Assembly: GCA_963978905.1 (NCBI GenBank)
Contig: OZ022257.1
Coordinates: 24,505,274-24,569,273, forward strand
Length of the DNA: 64,000 bases
Direction: 5' to 3'
From: Trichostrongylus colubriformis
Taxonomy: Eukaryota > Nematoda > Chromadorea > Rhabditida > Trichostrongylidae
The translations under genes and the position numbers were made by a program. Below, one piece after another: positions 33,144 through 46,400 of the stretch. Positions within the stretch are counted from its first letter, which is position 1; every line of letters begins with the position of its first letter. The notes under the pieces were generated by a model, which was given only the letters and a program-made list of their open reading frames with translations, did not search any database and was not told where the DNA came from.

Positions 33144-33812
33144 GCTTTCATTTGGATCTTCCGGGTTTGAAATAGATCCAACAGCGATTTGCACACAACT
33201 AAAATAAAGTATGTTTATTAGGGCATTAGCAGCATTAAATGGAACAGTCGAATTTTGGCTTGCGAATGAGTGTGCAACAGTGTGACAGCCGAAAAGAGAT
33301 ACAGAAGAAACAACGCAACAGGACGAGATCATCAAATCGAAACAGCACTTACAGGAGAATACACAGAACTTATAAGAGAATTAAACAGATCATATTTACA
33401 AGAAAGTTCTTCCGGGAGTAATCTCACAGCTTACGCGAAGAAATCATCCGCCTTATTTCGCAATAATGCAGGATGACTGGCTCAACGGAATTACACTTTC
33501 GCAAGCTAAAATACGTGCAGAATAAATATCTGTGCCTAAACAAAATCAGAAATGAGGAAGAATGATATAATGAACTAGATCATCTGGAAAACATAATAAT
33601 GAGGTATGAATATGGTAAATTTACAAGAAGTCCCGCACAAAGATCATTCGACATTCTGGATGCACAATGGAAACAGTAAAATGCCAGATGTATTATGAAC
33701 GAAGCACAAAATATAATCGACCCTGACCGAAGGATTTGATCACATTTCAGATCACTAGACTACAGTGACATACAGTGTGCTGGCCACGTGTCTGGAGAAT
33801 CAGAGGCTCTCC
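33144..33812. other. 3' flank of SCC-2, no recognised gene
   Basis: AT-rich sequence immediately downstream of the SCC-2 stop on its strand. Short plus-strand frames (33239-33480) are lysine- and arginine-rich and resemble nothing I know. No AATAAA is obvious on the minus strand close to the stop. Confidence 0.5.
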
Positions 33813-36800
33813 TTACGTATCCACATCGTTATCGGCGGAGGTATCCATACATTCATCCGCATTTTCGTCCTCCTCTTTCGGAGCAACACTGATTTCTCCG
33901 TCATAATCACTGTCACCATCGTTCTCCATTCGATCCAATGATAGCAACATTTTCCGAAACTAAACACATAATATACGACTTCTGACAACGGTGGAACAAA
34001 AATGACCAGCTTTTGTATGAAACATTACAATGAACTGAAGTATTACTAACGTTACAGATCTTCGTCGCCAGATTGAAGTGACTCTGAATACTCTGCCGGT
34101 CATTCGCTAATGGATCGGCATGACCATCACGCCGACGACCTCCATCGAGCGCAGCAAGTGGATTGAACATTGGCACGTTTTTCCTTGATGACAATCCCTT
34201 CTCATAAACTTTAGCAGCTTCCGATGGTGAATATTCTTGGACTTTTCTGAAATTTACAATGAAGATACATCGCTCATGTGTTCGTCCTGCTATCTGCTAA
34301 ACTCACGCTTCCGTGAACCCATAGAGCTTCATTAGAAAGTTTTTGAGGTAGAGCAGAATAAAGCACGCTTGACTGTTATCCATGAGGTCATACAACGGGC
34401 CCTTTTCTTCGGGAAAACGGTCTGAAAAACGATTTTCGTAAAACGACGGCCACTAAAAAACCTAGGCCAAGGCTTACTATATAGCGCTTCAGGTTCAAAA
34501 AGAAGGTCGTCGTCTTCAAGTTGATTTTTCTGTTGTTGTTGTGGTGAGTGGTACGATTGCCCTGTTCGCAAATGTGCTTTGCACTGAACAAGCAGCGACT
34601 GCCCAGACAATGACACAATTGAATCAATTGTATGGATGACATATAGTGGCTCATCCATAACCTTAAAGCAAAGCAGCTCATAGCTATGGCTATGAAATCT
34701 TGAGAGATTTCACAGTGACACAAGTAACAATAGAGGTCAATAGTAGAACCTGATATGGAAACATGGCGATGTTATCGGCGACAAAAATCCACTCGTCCAG
34801 CCGAAGTTTCTCCCTGGAATCCTCGCTGAACAGCCTGAAAGAAAGATACTAAGGAGTCGGGAAAACATTCTCCAAGAGGTACTCCAATCGATCTGAATTG
34901 AAAGCACTGTTAGGGGATTGTTGCACAGATAACAGGAGCCGTTCCACGTAGTACAGGCTGGCACCGAATTCTACCGATGCCAGCTCAGACCAGCCAAGAT
35001 TTGCACATCTAGAACCACTGAACCTGTATCAGGCTCGTACATGAGGGCAAATACTCTGACTTGTGCATCGCTGGCCCACACCAATTCATCGGTCAGGCCA
35101 AAGCACGATTAAAATTCACAACAATTTGGAAGGAAAGTAGAACGCGTAGTGAATCCCATGAAAGTATCAATTCATGCAGAATATCAGGGTCGAGTTATCC
35201 AACTTACTCAACGCTTTTCACGCACTAAACACAGACCTTCTACAGTCACAAGGATCCCCTTCTACGAGAAGAACATTCAACGGTTCTTCTCACAATTCTT
35301 ACTAGCAACAACTTTAATACAGCAAGCAAATACAGGGGATGCCAAAAAAAAGTAATTTTTTTTCTCCACTTTCCTACTTTGATGGAACTTCCGCTCTGAC
35401 GAGGTATTTCCATGCTCAAATTCAAGAATAGACCTCACTTTATCACCAAACTCCGTGAGAGCCTTCTGCACGAAAAGAATCGGGAGCCTATTCTGAGTGT
35501 ACATGATATGTCACCTCAACACGGCAAAATCCGAGATTTCGCCACTCTCGTTCATGACCTTTCTAAGGTCCCTTCGTTCTCGGTACCTCAGCAGATTCAT
35601 ATTGGGAGGTACCCTGAAGTATTCCGTTTTTTTTCAGGCTTTCAACATCCTTCGTTTCCAAGAACCAAAACGTGCCACTACCACCGAAAGCCCTTCGGAG
35701 GGGGTTTGAGGTATGAAAAATGACACTTCAGATCATAACGCGTTGTCCGAGCAGCAAGGGCTCTGTGACTTCTATGAACCGAAGGGCCAATACTTAGGAA
35801 GCTTACCACAAAAAACTCTCCACGGACCTGGCTCCTCTGTTTCGGGCGGACTTTGATACCGTAGGAGCTCTGAAGCTCGACGGCGCCGACTGATGGCTCC
35901 GTATTTTGATGAAGGTGAAAGGTGAGTCTCAGCTTCCTCTTGTTTCTGAGAACATTTTGGGAATATTTTGCCCCATTACTTTTATCTCTTTCGTTTCGCT
36001 ATGTTTTGTGTACTGGGCGGATCTGAGCCAGGAGCGAAGTCACTTTTTTTGCCACTCCCTCTATATCTCAAGGTATGAAGCCACCTAAGCACAGCATACC
36101 TCAGAACGCTGGTGAGAAAAGATCTGCGTTGCTGTCGATTCGTTCGAAGTCGCTGATATAGACCGCTCAGCACTGCCTGTCCGTCGTTGGAATGACGGGG
36201 AAGACCAGTTGAAGGATCGATACGAGCTGAACATTTCGTTTAAACCATTGTTCTGTAGAACATCAAACACACATTCGCTCACCGCTAGTGGTACTGTACT
36301 GGGACACATCGCACGCACGAATACCACGGATGACGTGATCGCCTTCAGAGGTGGATTCACGGATTTGTAATTGGAGCTGATAAGCTTTTCGCACACCCTG
36401 GGTAGCAGTGCTCTGAAAGAGGAAAAACTGATGAACTTTCCAAACGAAAGGAATGACAATATACCTGAATCATTCCAGCGTATTTCGCATCGATGTCCTT
36501 CAGCATGCCCTCTACACGACTTCGAACGATAGGCAATGGGTCTGTTGTCATTGCTATGAGTGTGGCGATTGAAGTGCCAGGTGTGACCAAACCTTGCGTG
36601 TACGTAAGATTAGCCACCTAAAGAAGCATGGACATTATACATCATTTAGAGAAACTGCTGAACCAAAATTCTTCTGTTCAAAAACTTTGAATCAGGTCTT
36701 TCTCTAGGAGACACTCTATACAAACCAATCCTTAATATTTTTCCGCTTCCCATCAATTTTTCTAGATCTAGTGCTATGAAGTTTAAACATCAAGAAGGAT

Positions 36801-37424
36801 CCTACTTACGCATATACAAACCACTCGTATCTCTAGTTAGCTCTTTAGGTCCCCCTGAGGTGAAACTTGTAACCACACTTTCCGAGGTGTTGGTCTAATT
36901 TCGTTATTCTTTCTAGGCTCCTATCGTCACAAAATAAAATATGAGAAATTTTTTTTGAGTGAAAGAGGGCAATTACGCAGCGAAGTCCAAAAAAATTCTT
37001 TTGAAGAAATCAAGCGAGTAATTACCTGCGCAGAAAGGCATCGTATCCCACTATGACTAGAAAAGTAACCCTGCAAAACGGCCTGCCAATAGATCTGAAT
37101 CACTGTCGATCCAAGGCCAGAGCCCGCTTGATCCATTTCCTTCAAATTCTCTTGCTCCTTTCCTTTCCCAACTGAAATATCAATGTTATCCACACTGAAA
37201 GTGAACAAAAGCCAAAAATGACTTCGATATGAGGTAACAGGACGTACAATCTTGATCGCCTTTGATGAGTTTCAACTCCTCTGATTTCAAAAATTCTTCC
37301 AAGTTCTGTAACGCCTGCAGCCGCATCTGGGTGAAGTTAGGGTCATCGGAACTGAGCAAGACATGGTACATGTCCTTTACATCTCGGCACATCAAATACT
37401 CAGGATATCGGGCACATAAATGAC
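33813..37424 (-). CDS. scc-2: SCC-2 exons 46-55: C-terminal hook and acidic tail
   Basis: Exons: 37248-37424, 37026-37171, 36465-36617, 36283-36412, 36100-36226, 34750-34834, 34478-34661, 34307-34421, 34056-34246, 33813-33959. Landmarks: GSTVIQIYWQAVLQGYF, DIDAKYAGMIQ, NRQQRRSFLTSVLR, LDEWIFVADNIAMFPYQ, DEPLYVIHTIDSIVSLSG, SPSEAAKVYEKG and an acidic tail ending DNDVDT. Exon 54 ends in phase 1 (ATC T|GTAACG), while exon 55 (TTTAG|TTTCGG) needs phase 0 for its acidic frame. One base is therefore in excess: a sequencing error, a recent frameshift or an unusual splice. Intron 50 contains family-1 MITE copy C. Confidence 0.9.
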
Positions 37425-40400
37425 CTACAATGCAATACTTGTCTTTCACAGCAGCCGTGATCGATCAGATTTACGGGAACCTACCAAGAGCGACAAAAGC
37501 TTTATAACGCATCGCTGGCAGTTTACTACTCGAGAAAAAGAACAACACATTGAAAACATTGTCCCGAATTCGTCTGCAAATGATTGTATGTGAATTCAAC
37601 AAACCGGAAAGTCAACAAAACTGATACTCACCGCGGCTTCTCTACCTCCTCATATTTGATATCTTCTGCAGCACTCAGAGACAAATCAGGTCGAACAACA
37701 TTGGCCGGAAATATCTTGGTGTCAAAGGCTGGGTCTTTGATGATGGAGTCAAAGTCGAAATAGCGCGCCATGACACCCACTCCACAAAGAAACCTAAAAA
37801 TATGAACATGCTATGGTTAATGTTGTGAGGGCAGAACAAACTGTTTTCAAGTGTTTCGTGGGAAATGACAAACGAGTTTAAGCCAACAATCTCCTATTCT
37901 TGGAAGTGTGTGATACAAATCCAAAAACGTGGAAATATCAAGAGGAAATGAAATTCGAAGTGGACAATAGTACCTTTGAATGCGAAGCGTTTTCGGAGTA
38001 TCCAGCTGACAATCAGGTCTTGTAGTTAGAGCATTTTTCGCTCGTACAAGATATTCTGAAATACCAGATGAAGAATTCCAGTAGCATTGCCCAGCAACAA
38101 AAAGTGAAGTCCATATACTTCGCAGAAACAAATCAAAAAGATTGGCAGAATATAGAGGAAGAAATACCTAAGTATGACTTGAAAACACCGGCGATGGCGG
38201 GAACCTCAGGTCGTCCGAAACGGTGCCATATAGCTGACATGCAACTGATACATACTGTAGTAGTTGTCACACTATTGGCGTTTGCTGTCAGACTCGCAAG
38301 AGTTTGATCTTGGCTGAAAAGATGCGAAAGCATTCCTTAAAAGTCATAGGAAGTGGCAAATCAGCTGGATTGAAAAGCGGTACTTGAATTAAAATTTTAG
38401 AACTCTGTTTTACTCCAGGTGTCACCATTACCTCCAGGCATTCGGGAACGAGTCATAAGCAACGATTCGATGGGGAACTTCGAGCGATAAAGTACAAAAA
38501 AGACCTCGGCATAATAACCGGCGCCCAATAGTCGTCACGATTGCGTGTACAGATATCCCCGCACCCTAACTAGTACGATGAAAATACCAAAAAAATACTG
38601 CCATTTGAACACTGATCCTGAACTCCATCAAAGCTCTGTTTCGGATATGCCAAACGTATCACTCTCAGTCTATATCAGCCTCACCTTGGCGAGTGTACTC
38701 GCTCGAAACGCCCAACCAAGAAACTTTACCAAGCAATGTATTCCAACTCAGCTTTTCTCAACGGCAAAGTGTATCAGCCATCACTCATAGCCCTATCTAT
38801 CAGCACGCTCTCTGCAGTTCTCTCCACGTTCCTAATAATCTCAACAGGATAAGCAGAAAACTAAATGGGTTGTTCTACGAGTCCGAGGGCTTTGGAGATA
38901 AATCGACACAAACAACTGACGTCGTCACGACATTCACTGTCGTAGTTCCACATTGTCGCACATTCATTAGCGCACAGAAAGCACTACTTGTTAACCTCGT
39001 CCTCACTGCTTACTGTGGGGCTCTTCACAATATCCAGAATGGCATCATAATCAGATTTTTGTCATCCTTTAAGAATCAACCATGACGCTCGTCAAGCTTT
39101 GGAAGTACGACACTGGCCTATCAGAAACTTTCGATGTAGCTCATGAAGTGTCACGAGAACTCTCAGAATAACTCAGAACTGACACTGCGGCAAGGATCAG
39201 GCCAAACGCGCATATCAATGTCTCCGATCCCACGCGCCACTAAGTCAATCCAGATGTCATAACGAGATCATCTTGAAATAACGCACAATACATTCCTGAT
39301 GCCAGTACGGAAACCACGACAAAAATCAAGAACTTGACTCAGAAGGCACTCATTTTTTGTATGAGGTGATTTCTTGTGATTAAACAGCAAAGATTAAAAA
39401 GGGAGATAGATCACAAAACCACTTACGTGGTAAGGAATGCATCACTTGGGTGACTCATAAGAGGCACAACTCGTTCCAACATACCGATGACTTCGTTCAA
39501 TACCTGCAACACCAACTTTTCACTTCAGCGACTAAAGGTTAGCAATATCACCCACCATGACTTCTGATTTCTGTGTTGCATTCATAGAAAGGTATGGTTG
39601 AAGGGTTTCTGCGTGTCTGACAAGAAGTTCAGGGCGAACCTGGAAGTTATAACTCAATTAACTCCTCAAGTTGCTTTACCAAGAAAGGTACTAAAGTTAT
39701 GGGTCAACTGAACTACCCGAGAGTAGAACCAATGAAGAAGAGATCAGACTTATATTTCAGTTACGATGAATCCTTTCAGAGATTCATTTCTACCACGGTT
39801 AATACAATCAAGTGGAGTTTTCAAATATTTACCGAAAGAGGAACAGAGCCGGTCAAACAAACGAGAAGCATCTTGAGATGTATTTTTTCACAATCTTTCA
39901 GATCCAAACTTCGAAAACTTGCCTTGCTGAACAAGGTCAGAGCGTTGAGGCAAGTAAGAAGGCGTTCCTGATTAGCTTTATGCTCTTCAGCTCCTTTCAG
40001 GTCATCATTCGATGTGCTCGCCGATACATCATTTTCTAAATAATGATGTCGATGCATACAACTCTTGATATTTTCCAGAAATATCAAATCAGCAACCTGT
40101 AGCCATCTTGTTCTCTATCGCAAGAACATTATCCATGAACATATCGACAATCTGCCGACTTGCAGCCAGAGTACTCTTAAGCAAATATCAAATGAAGATT
40201 GCGTGAAGAGCATCTAACAACATTCATGACATACCTTATCGCCTTGCTTCAGCAATGAATGGAGAAGCACTTCCATAGCTTCAAGTTTCATCTCTTCGGC
40301 ACATATTTGGATAACGTTCACCATAACCATCACCTGCAAGTCAAGGATCAATGCAAAGAACGAGCAGCCTCAAGAATTTCACCCAACCACAAAAACAGTT

Positions 40401-43400
40401 CATATTCCAGTTCTCTCGCAATTACTTCTTCCATTTCCAATGCTGAAGAATAAGCGTTCTTCAATTTTTCCACATCCATTATTCACTAATGTTGAGTTGG
40501 GGTGACGGCTGGGACACACGGTCAGCAAGGCCACTGAGTCACGCGGTGACCATGCACATCCCCTAACTCGTTCCTTATGACTGTTTTCCCTGGAGATATT
40601 TTGAAAAGCGAGCAGAGCATTGTGCGAAAAGAGAATAGGATTTATATGAACTAATTGTATGAATAATTTTTGTCACATGCAGAGGCCACAGGCTCTAACA
40701 AGGTCGCGGGTCTAGGTCAAACCACGTGTCCCAACCTACACCCGCAAACACGTGTATGTTCAAGCTGTGTACTGAGTCTTCCTGTGTTTCTTCACAGTCC
40801 GACCAACGGCCTGATATGGCCAGCGAAGCTTGTTCAATAAGCATTCATGTTCCGATGCGGTCCAGCCTGCTACGGATACTGTGATCCACTAGCATGACGA
40901 AATGAGGAGTGGGTCAAAAAGACGAATCCAAAATTCCTCATGCATTTGGTTAACAGGATTTCCGACCGAAATCTCATCACATTCTAAAAGAGCTTGGCTT
41001 GATCTTCGTACATAATGTCGCGAACTTCGCAGACGAGATTCAGCACGCTGGAAACCAGAAACCGACAGTCTTTTATAAGTACTATTACCTTCTTAAGAAG
41101 CGCTCCCGTATTGCGCTCAGATACCGGCTGGAACCAAAGTGCCTGAAACGTCTCCAAAACAAGCTTCTTGACCCCATCTTCGTCCTGTACTCTTCGTACT
41201 AACTGAGCAAGCATGGTTGGTATCTAAAATACGATACTATAAAATCGGTCGTCAGTAAGCTAAACCTGTAGAAAAGGAAAAAGCATAGAGCAGTTACCTG
41301 TTCGAAACTAGGGAATTTTTCGCAAATTTCTCGCATTATCCGAATTACTCGTTTGCGCACAGCAACGCCTGTGTCCTTAAATGTGTGCGTCAAAACATTT
41401 GGAGATTAAGGAAACTAGTCAAGTCGCATACCATCAAGCGCTCAGCAAGCAAAGGGTAATATGTAGAAATAGCATCAGAATTTGCAACCACAAATTTGCC
41501 AATCATCTCCACTGTCGCTTCACGAACAGCAGCATTCGAGTCAGTCATTCGATTATGGGCAGCAGAGGAAACCTCAGGCTCAAAAAGGGTATTATAAAAT
41601 GGATTAGAAGCATTTACAGCATAAATAAAAACGACAGGTGAAATCAAGATGATACAGTGTATTCGCTGACTGTAGACTTACCATTAATAGAACAGATTGA
41701 TCACTCTCGATGATTTGAGTGAGACAGCGCATCGCCTTCGTTCGTAAGCTCACAGTGGTTTCGCTGGTGATGCCAGTTATAATCTGACAAAAGCTATTAA
41801 GATACTGAAGGGAACCAGTGAAGAAAAGCTGCACCGAATAATGTAGATCAATGAAAAATGAGAATTTCCCCATGAAAAATCATAAGAAAATTGAGGTCAT
41901 AAGGGGAAAAGAAATTTAATAAAAAAAAATACTGACCTGTTTCAGGAACGAATCGAAGGAGTGCGTGAACTCTCTCTTGGCAGCAAGATATTTGATGCAC
42001 CAGGCTACATCAGATTCCAGCATGGAACTTCCAAAGCGCCTAAAAAAAGGAAGGTGAATACACAGGGAAAGATAAAAACAAATGAATAGTGAACCGAAAG
42101 AACAAATAAACAAAAGAATAATTGATGAAGAATAAACCACTGACTTAGCATTCTCGTATCTTCTTTGCCTATCCTTTTTACGACCCAAAAGATCAATCAG
42201 GAAAATCTTCTGCGCTTGAGCACGTTTCACCTTCTTCAAATGACGAGATTCATTCTTTCTATGTTCCTAGAAGTACAAAATTTTCATGCATACTATATCA
42301 TGCCACTGAGTGTGCGGTTATTTCCTAAGAAACTATTCTTCGTACGATCGACGATCGCTAACACAGACATGACGACATATATCAGAGATGGTCAGGTTAC
42401 TACTATGAACAGAAATACGATGCATACCTTCTCTGATAAGTTCTCGCGCTTACTTTCGGCATATCGCGCTTCAAGCTCTTGGAGATCTTCAAGGATTTCT
42501 TTGTACCAAACACAGCAATAGAATCTTACAGCATACTGAAATAGCTATGAAGTAGTAAGACTCATGAAATAGAAACAGTAGAAAATAGAAGAAGATATTA
42601 AGGCAAGATAATGCATATCTACTTGATCTCTTCCGAGGACCCTATTGCGAGCGTATTATCTTGAAGTGACCCGCATGCTGGCAGCTGCTGAGAAGCGTTC
42701 AGGAACATGATAGGACTCGTAAACGTTTCTGCACTTGCGCTGCCCATTGTATAAAACTACAGAAAAAAACCCCGCAACTTCGCCAAAATTTCCGTGAACC
42801 ATCGTTCCTCACCAAATAGGGCTACCGATAACCTCTACCAACGACAAACCAATAATGATGCCATAATGACTCCGTGATCACACAAGCCGGGCATCATAAG
42901 CGATTCGACAACAACCACTTAGCGCGACGGTTCAGCTGGATCGCACGGTGCGTCTAGCAAACTGTAAGACCGCCGCCACAATGACAAACTTATCTACGAA
43001 AGCCTGGCACGCATAAAACGACTTTCGCCAGCTGTACAAAATCCACTGCACCACAATGGCTTGTCAGAAACCTATGAGCGCATCGATGGCGCCTGTTGGG
43101 TTCGACTAATCACTTGACACAAAATTACACTCTTGCAACAAACAAGAGGTGATACTTTTATGAGGTTCCAGGGCATATTGAGTAGTTTTGAGCAATTCGA
43201 ATAAACAAAAATTTTGTGGTAGCATAACGAATTGAGGCACGAGCAGACACGAAATATAACGAGTATGTAACCATTTTATAGTCATTTTACACGCTATACT
43301 TATTTTCCACTAATAAAGAGAAAATATATGATAGCTCACCTCTACAGTTATATCCTTGTTGACAATGATGTAATCGAGCAAGGCACGTTCCAGCTCCATC

Positions 43401-46400
43401 TGCTTCTCGCTGAAAGTCATCTGAAATTTCTCGTTTTGTATTAGTCATAAGTGATTGAGTATGCAAAAATCCGTCAAATCAAGCAATGTGTTGGATTGAA
43501 CTAGTGCTGTAGTGCTAAAGCAAGAGGCCAGGGTAGAAGGAAAGCGAAAAAGCAGAAGCAATACAAAAGAGATTTGTTCGAAACTGTCAATGGAAAGGGA
43601 AAAATAATGAGAAACAGAGAAGAAACTGAGAGTGAGGACCTGATCAAATTAGGTAAAAACCCATCCAGAAAATGCAGAAATTGAGAAGGGCAATCAAAAA
43701 GCAGAATTAGGAGTGAAGACTAAGCAAGATAATGATTGCTTCTGTTGGGGAATTACAGATAAATATATGGGAAACCAAAGGGAAAAGTGAGCCGAAAGCA
43801 AGCCACGGTGAAGAGTCAACAAAAAGGAAAAAGGGCGAAAAGTATAAACGTCAAGGAGTACTACCATCTCAGGGTAAAAAAATCCACCAAGCAACATAAC
43901 TCAATCTTCTACATTTCAGATGCTAACTATGACTAACTAGATGTTTGAAAATCGAAGAAGAGAATTTTCAAGAGAATGTCAGTGATGTATAATCTTACGG
44001 AAAATACTTTTACATCACCGAATGAAAGGAAAAACAAAATGAACATACGTCGGAGATGTCTACGTCTGCTACACTAGGCCACAGAGAAGTCCCATCTTCT
44101 TGAACGTTGTCCTCGTATTTGATCGTCTTCACCACAAGCTAAACATAGGTATATGTACGAGGCGTGAACTCACGCTTTCAATTCCATCAAAATATTCTCT
44201 TTCAAAATTGAGAACATAACGGCATCACATATCAAAACAACGAGAAATTACGCAAAAAATCTACACAACTTACATCCATACGCTCTTTGGAATCTTCTAT
44301 AGACCATATCATGCTGCTTCTCAACCGTGATGTGATCAGTCCCAGATATTCAAGACTTACCGTTCGAATCGCGATATCTGCGCTCTTGTTCCTTCAATTA
44401 GGCAACTTTCCTCACCGTAAAGCATGTTCTGGCACTGACACAAATTTGAGGCAACGAACTTACCGACAATTCTTTACCAGAAGGTTACCCACAACCTGAA
44501 GGAACATTTCGGCCGCAGGAAACTCCGGTTTATTAAAAGCTGTGAGCATGTCCTGCAGAAAGCTGTCGAATAGCGCTCGATAATCTTCTTCGCCCTCACT
44601 TTTGTTCCCTTTTGATGAACACCTGATATTAACAATATCATTCAGCCGACAAAACTATGGGTAAATTTGGCAACGCAGCAAACTGATTAAAATCTTTCCC
44701 TTTAAAAAATAGCCGAAATAGCCGAAAAGATTCTGATGCTCCTACATATCGACAGTTTCGCTGTACAGAAAATGTAAAGACATAACGTCCTATTAAGCAA
44801 GTCGCTTCCCTCATTAGCGAAAAACTGGGGTATCGCTAATATTGATACTTACGCAACCTTCACGCTTTTGAAAGTTCTTCGGCTCGTACTTTACGGATCA
44901 TTGGCTATTCTGAATGGTGCCATTCTGACCCTAGTTTTTCATCTACGACTAAATTTCCAGTAGACAGAGCCAAAGATGGCTTTTCATGACAGCAAAGCAC
45001 ACCATCACGCAAAGCTGCTTCCCAGAAAAGTCGCGTATGCCTAAGTGTTAGTGATATTGATGTTCTTGACTTTGTTAGCTGCATTTTCGCCACAGCGCGC
45101 GAAGTGGAAGTTGTTACAAGTGTGCGAGCAAAGGGCAAAAAGCCCGAGACCACAACTCAGCTTAGTTGTAACCTCAGTGTTAGTGTTACGGTAATGTACT
45201 GCAGTAAATCTTAAAGCAATCATGTTGACAAAATAATGTGAGATGGTTCAGAGGCCAAGAGCAGCAATACTTCACAAACCTGCTCAGAAATCCGGACGCG
45301 AAGGCTTGAGCGAGCGTCTGTACTTCTTTGTAGGAAGTGGGAACGACAGAATCAGATTGCATGACTGGTTCAGAATCAGGATCATCAGCGTGATCGCCTT
45401 TGTGATGAACTCTTTCCGGAACCTCAAAAGAACGAATATGAGAAAAGAAAGGATAAGTGCATACCATAGGAATGAAAATGAATCTTACTCTGACGACACT
45501 TTGCAACAATTGGAGCACGAGCACTGTGGTGTTGCTTATCCATTGATCTGGACCAAATCTGTATCCATTATTTGCATTTCGACCACATGGTGAGCGATGC
45601 AAGGAGTTCAAGATGTCGTTCAACATGCCCATACGCACTTGTTCTTTTGCATTGGTAAAAAGGTTCGCTGCCAAATTGCATGCCTATAAATATTGAACTG
45701 AAAAAAGGAGAACGGTGCAAATTAAACAGGGATGCCAGAAAATATTCACATTCTGCTGCAGCTCTCCAACGTTGTTTACAAAGAATGCTTGGATAGACAT
45801 TGAAGCCAGGTGATGGAGGCACATTTCTGCCAGATCTGTTTGGCGTACCTGAAATTGCACGTTCGCGAATACATCAATCGTTCGAGCACATACAAAATGA
45901 AAGAGAAGCAGTGGGAAGCTCGAAATCACATACAAGATTCGAGAAACTATGAACGAGATCATTCATTCTGGAGTAGAGCAATTGCACGGTTGGAGATCGC
46001 TGGACATGCTCAATCTTCTTCCGCCGTTTCTCATCAGCTGCAAATAGTAGATACTACGGCAAAAAATGTGAATCAAAAATCAAGTATCGCAGATGTGGAA
46101 CAAAATCGTCTCTTGATTTTGGGTTGAAACGAGGTATTTAACACCATACGATTCTCTCATTTTAAGCGCTCGCACTCTTGAAAAGGATTACTTTACCCTA
46201 TGCATACGTTTTCAGGTAGTGATTAAAAGGAGGTGAAAAGTACCTAATTATGGAGGATGAACTCGAAAACTGCGTGTATAACCCGTAACTTTTAAGCTAT
46301 TAAAATAGAAGGAAAGTTCCAGTGCAAAAATTTCGATCACTCGATTTCAGGTTATGAACAAATTCAAATAAAAATACCTGAGTTGAGAGCTGTTTGCGAT

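Noticed and set aside
34840..34990. Candidate SCC-2 exon reading YVERLLLSVQQSPN
   Set aside because: Exons 50 and 51 already join in phase with continuous family similarity (SVLR to LFSEDSREK); inserting this segment would create a stop at the junction.
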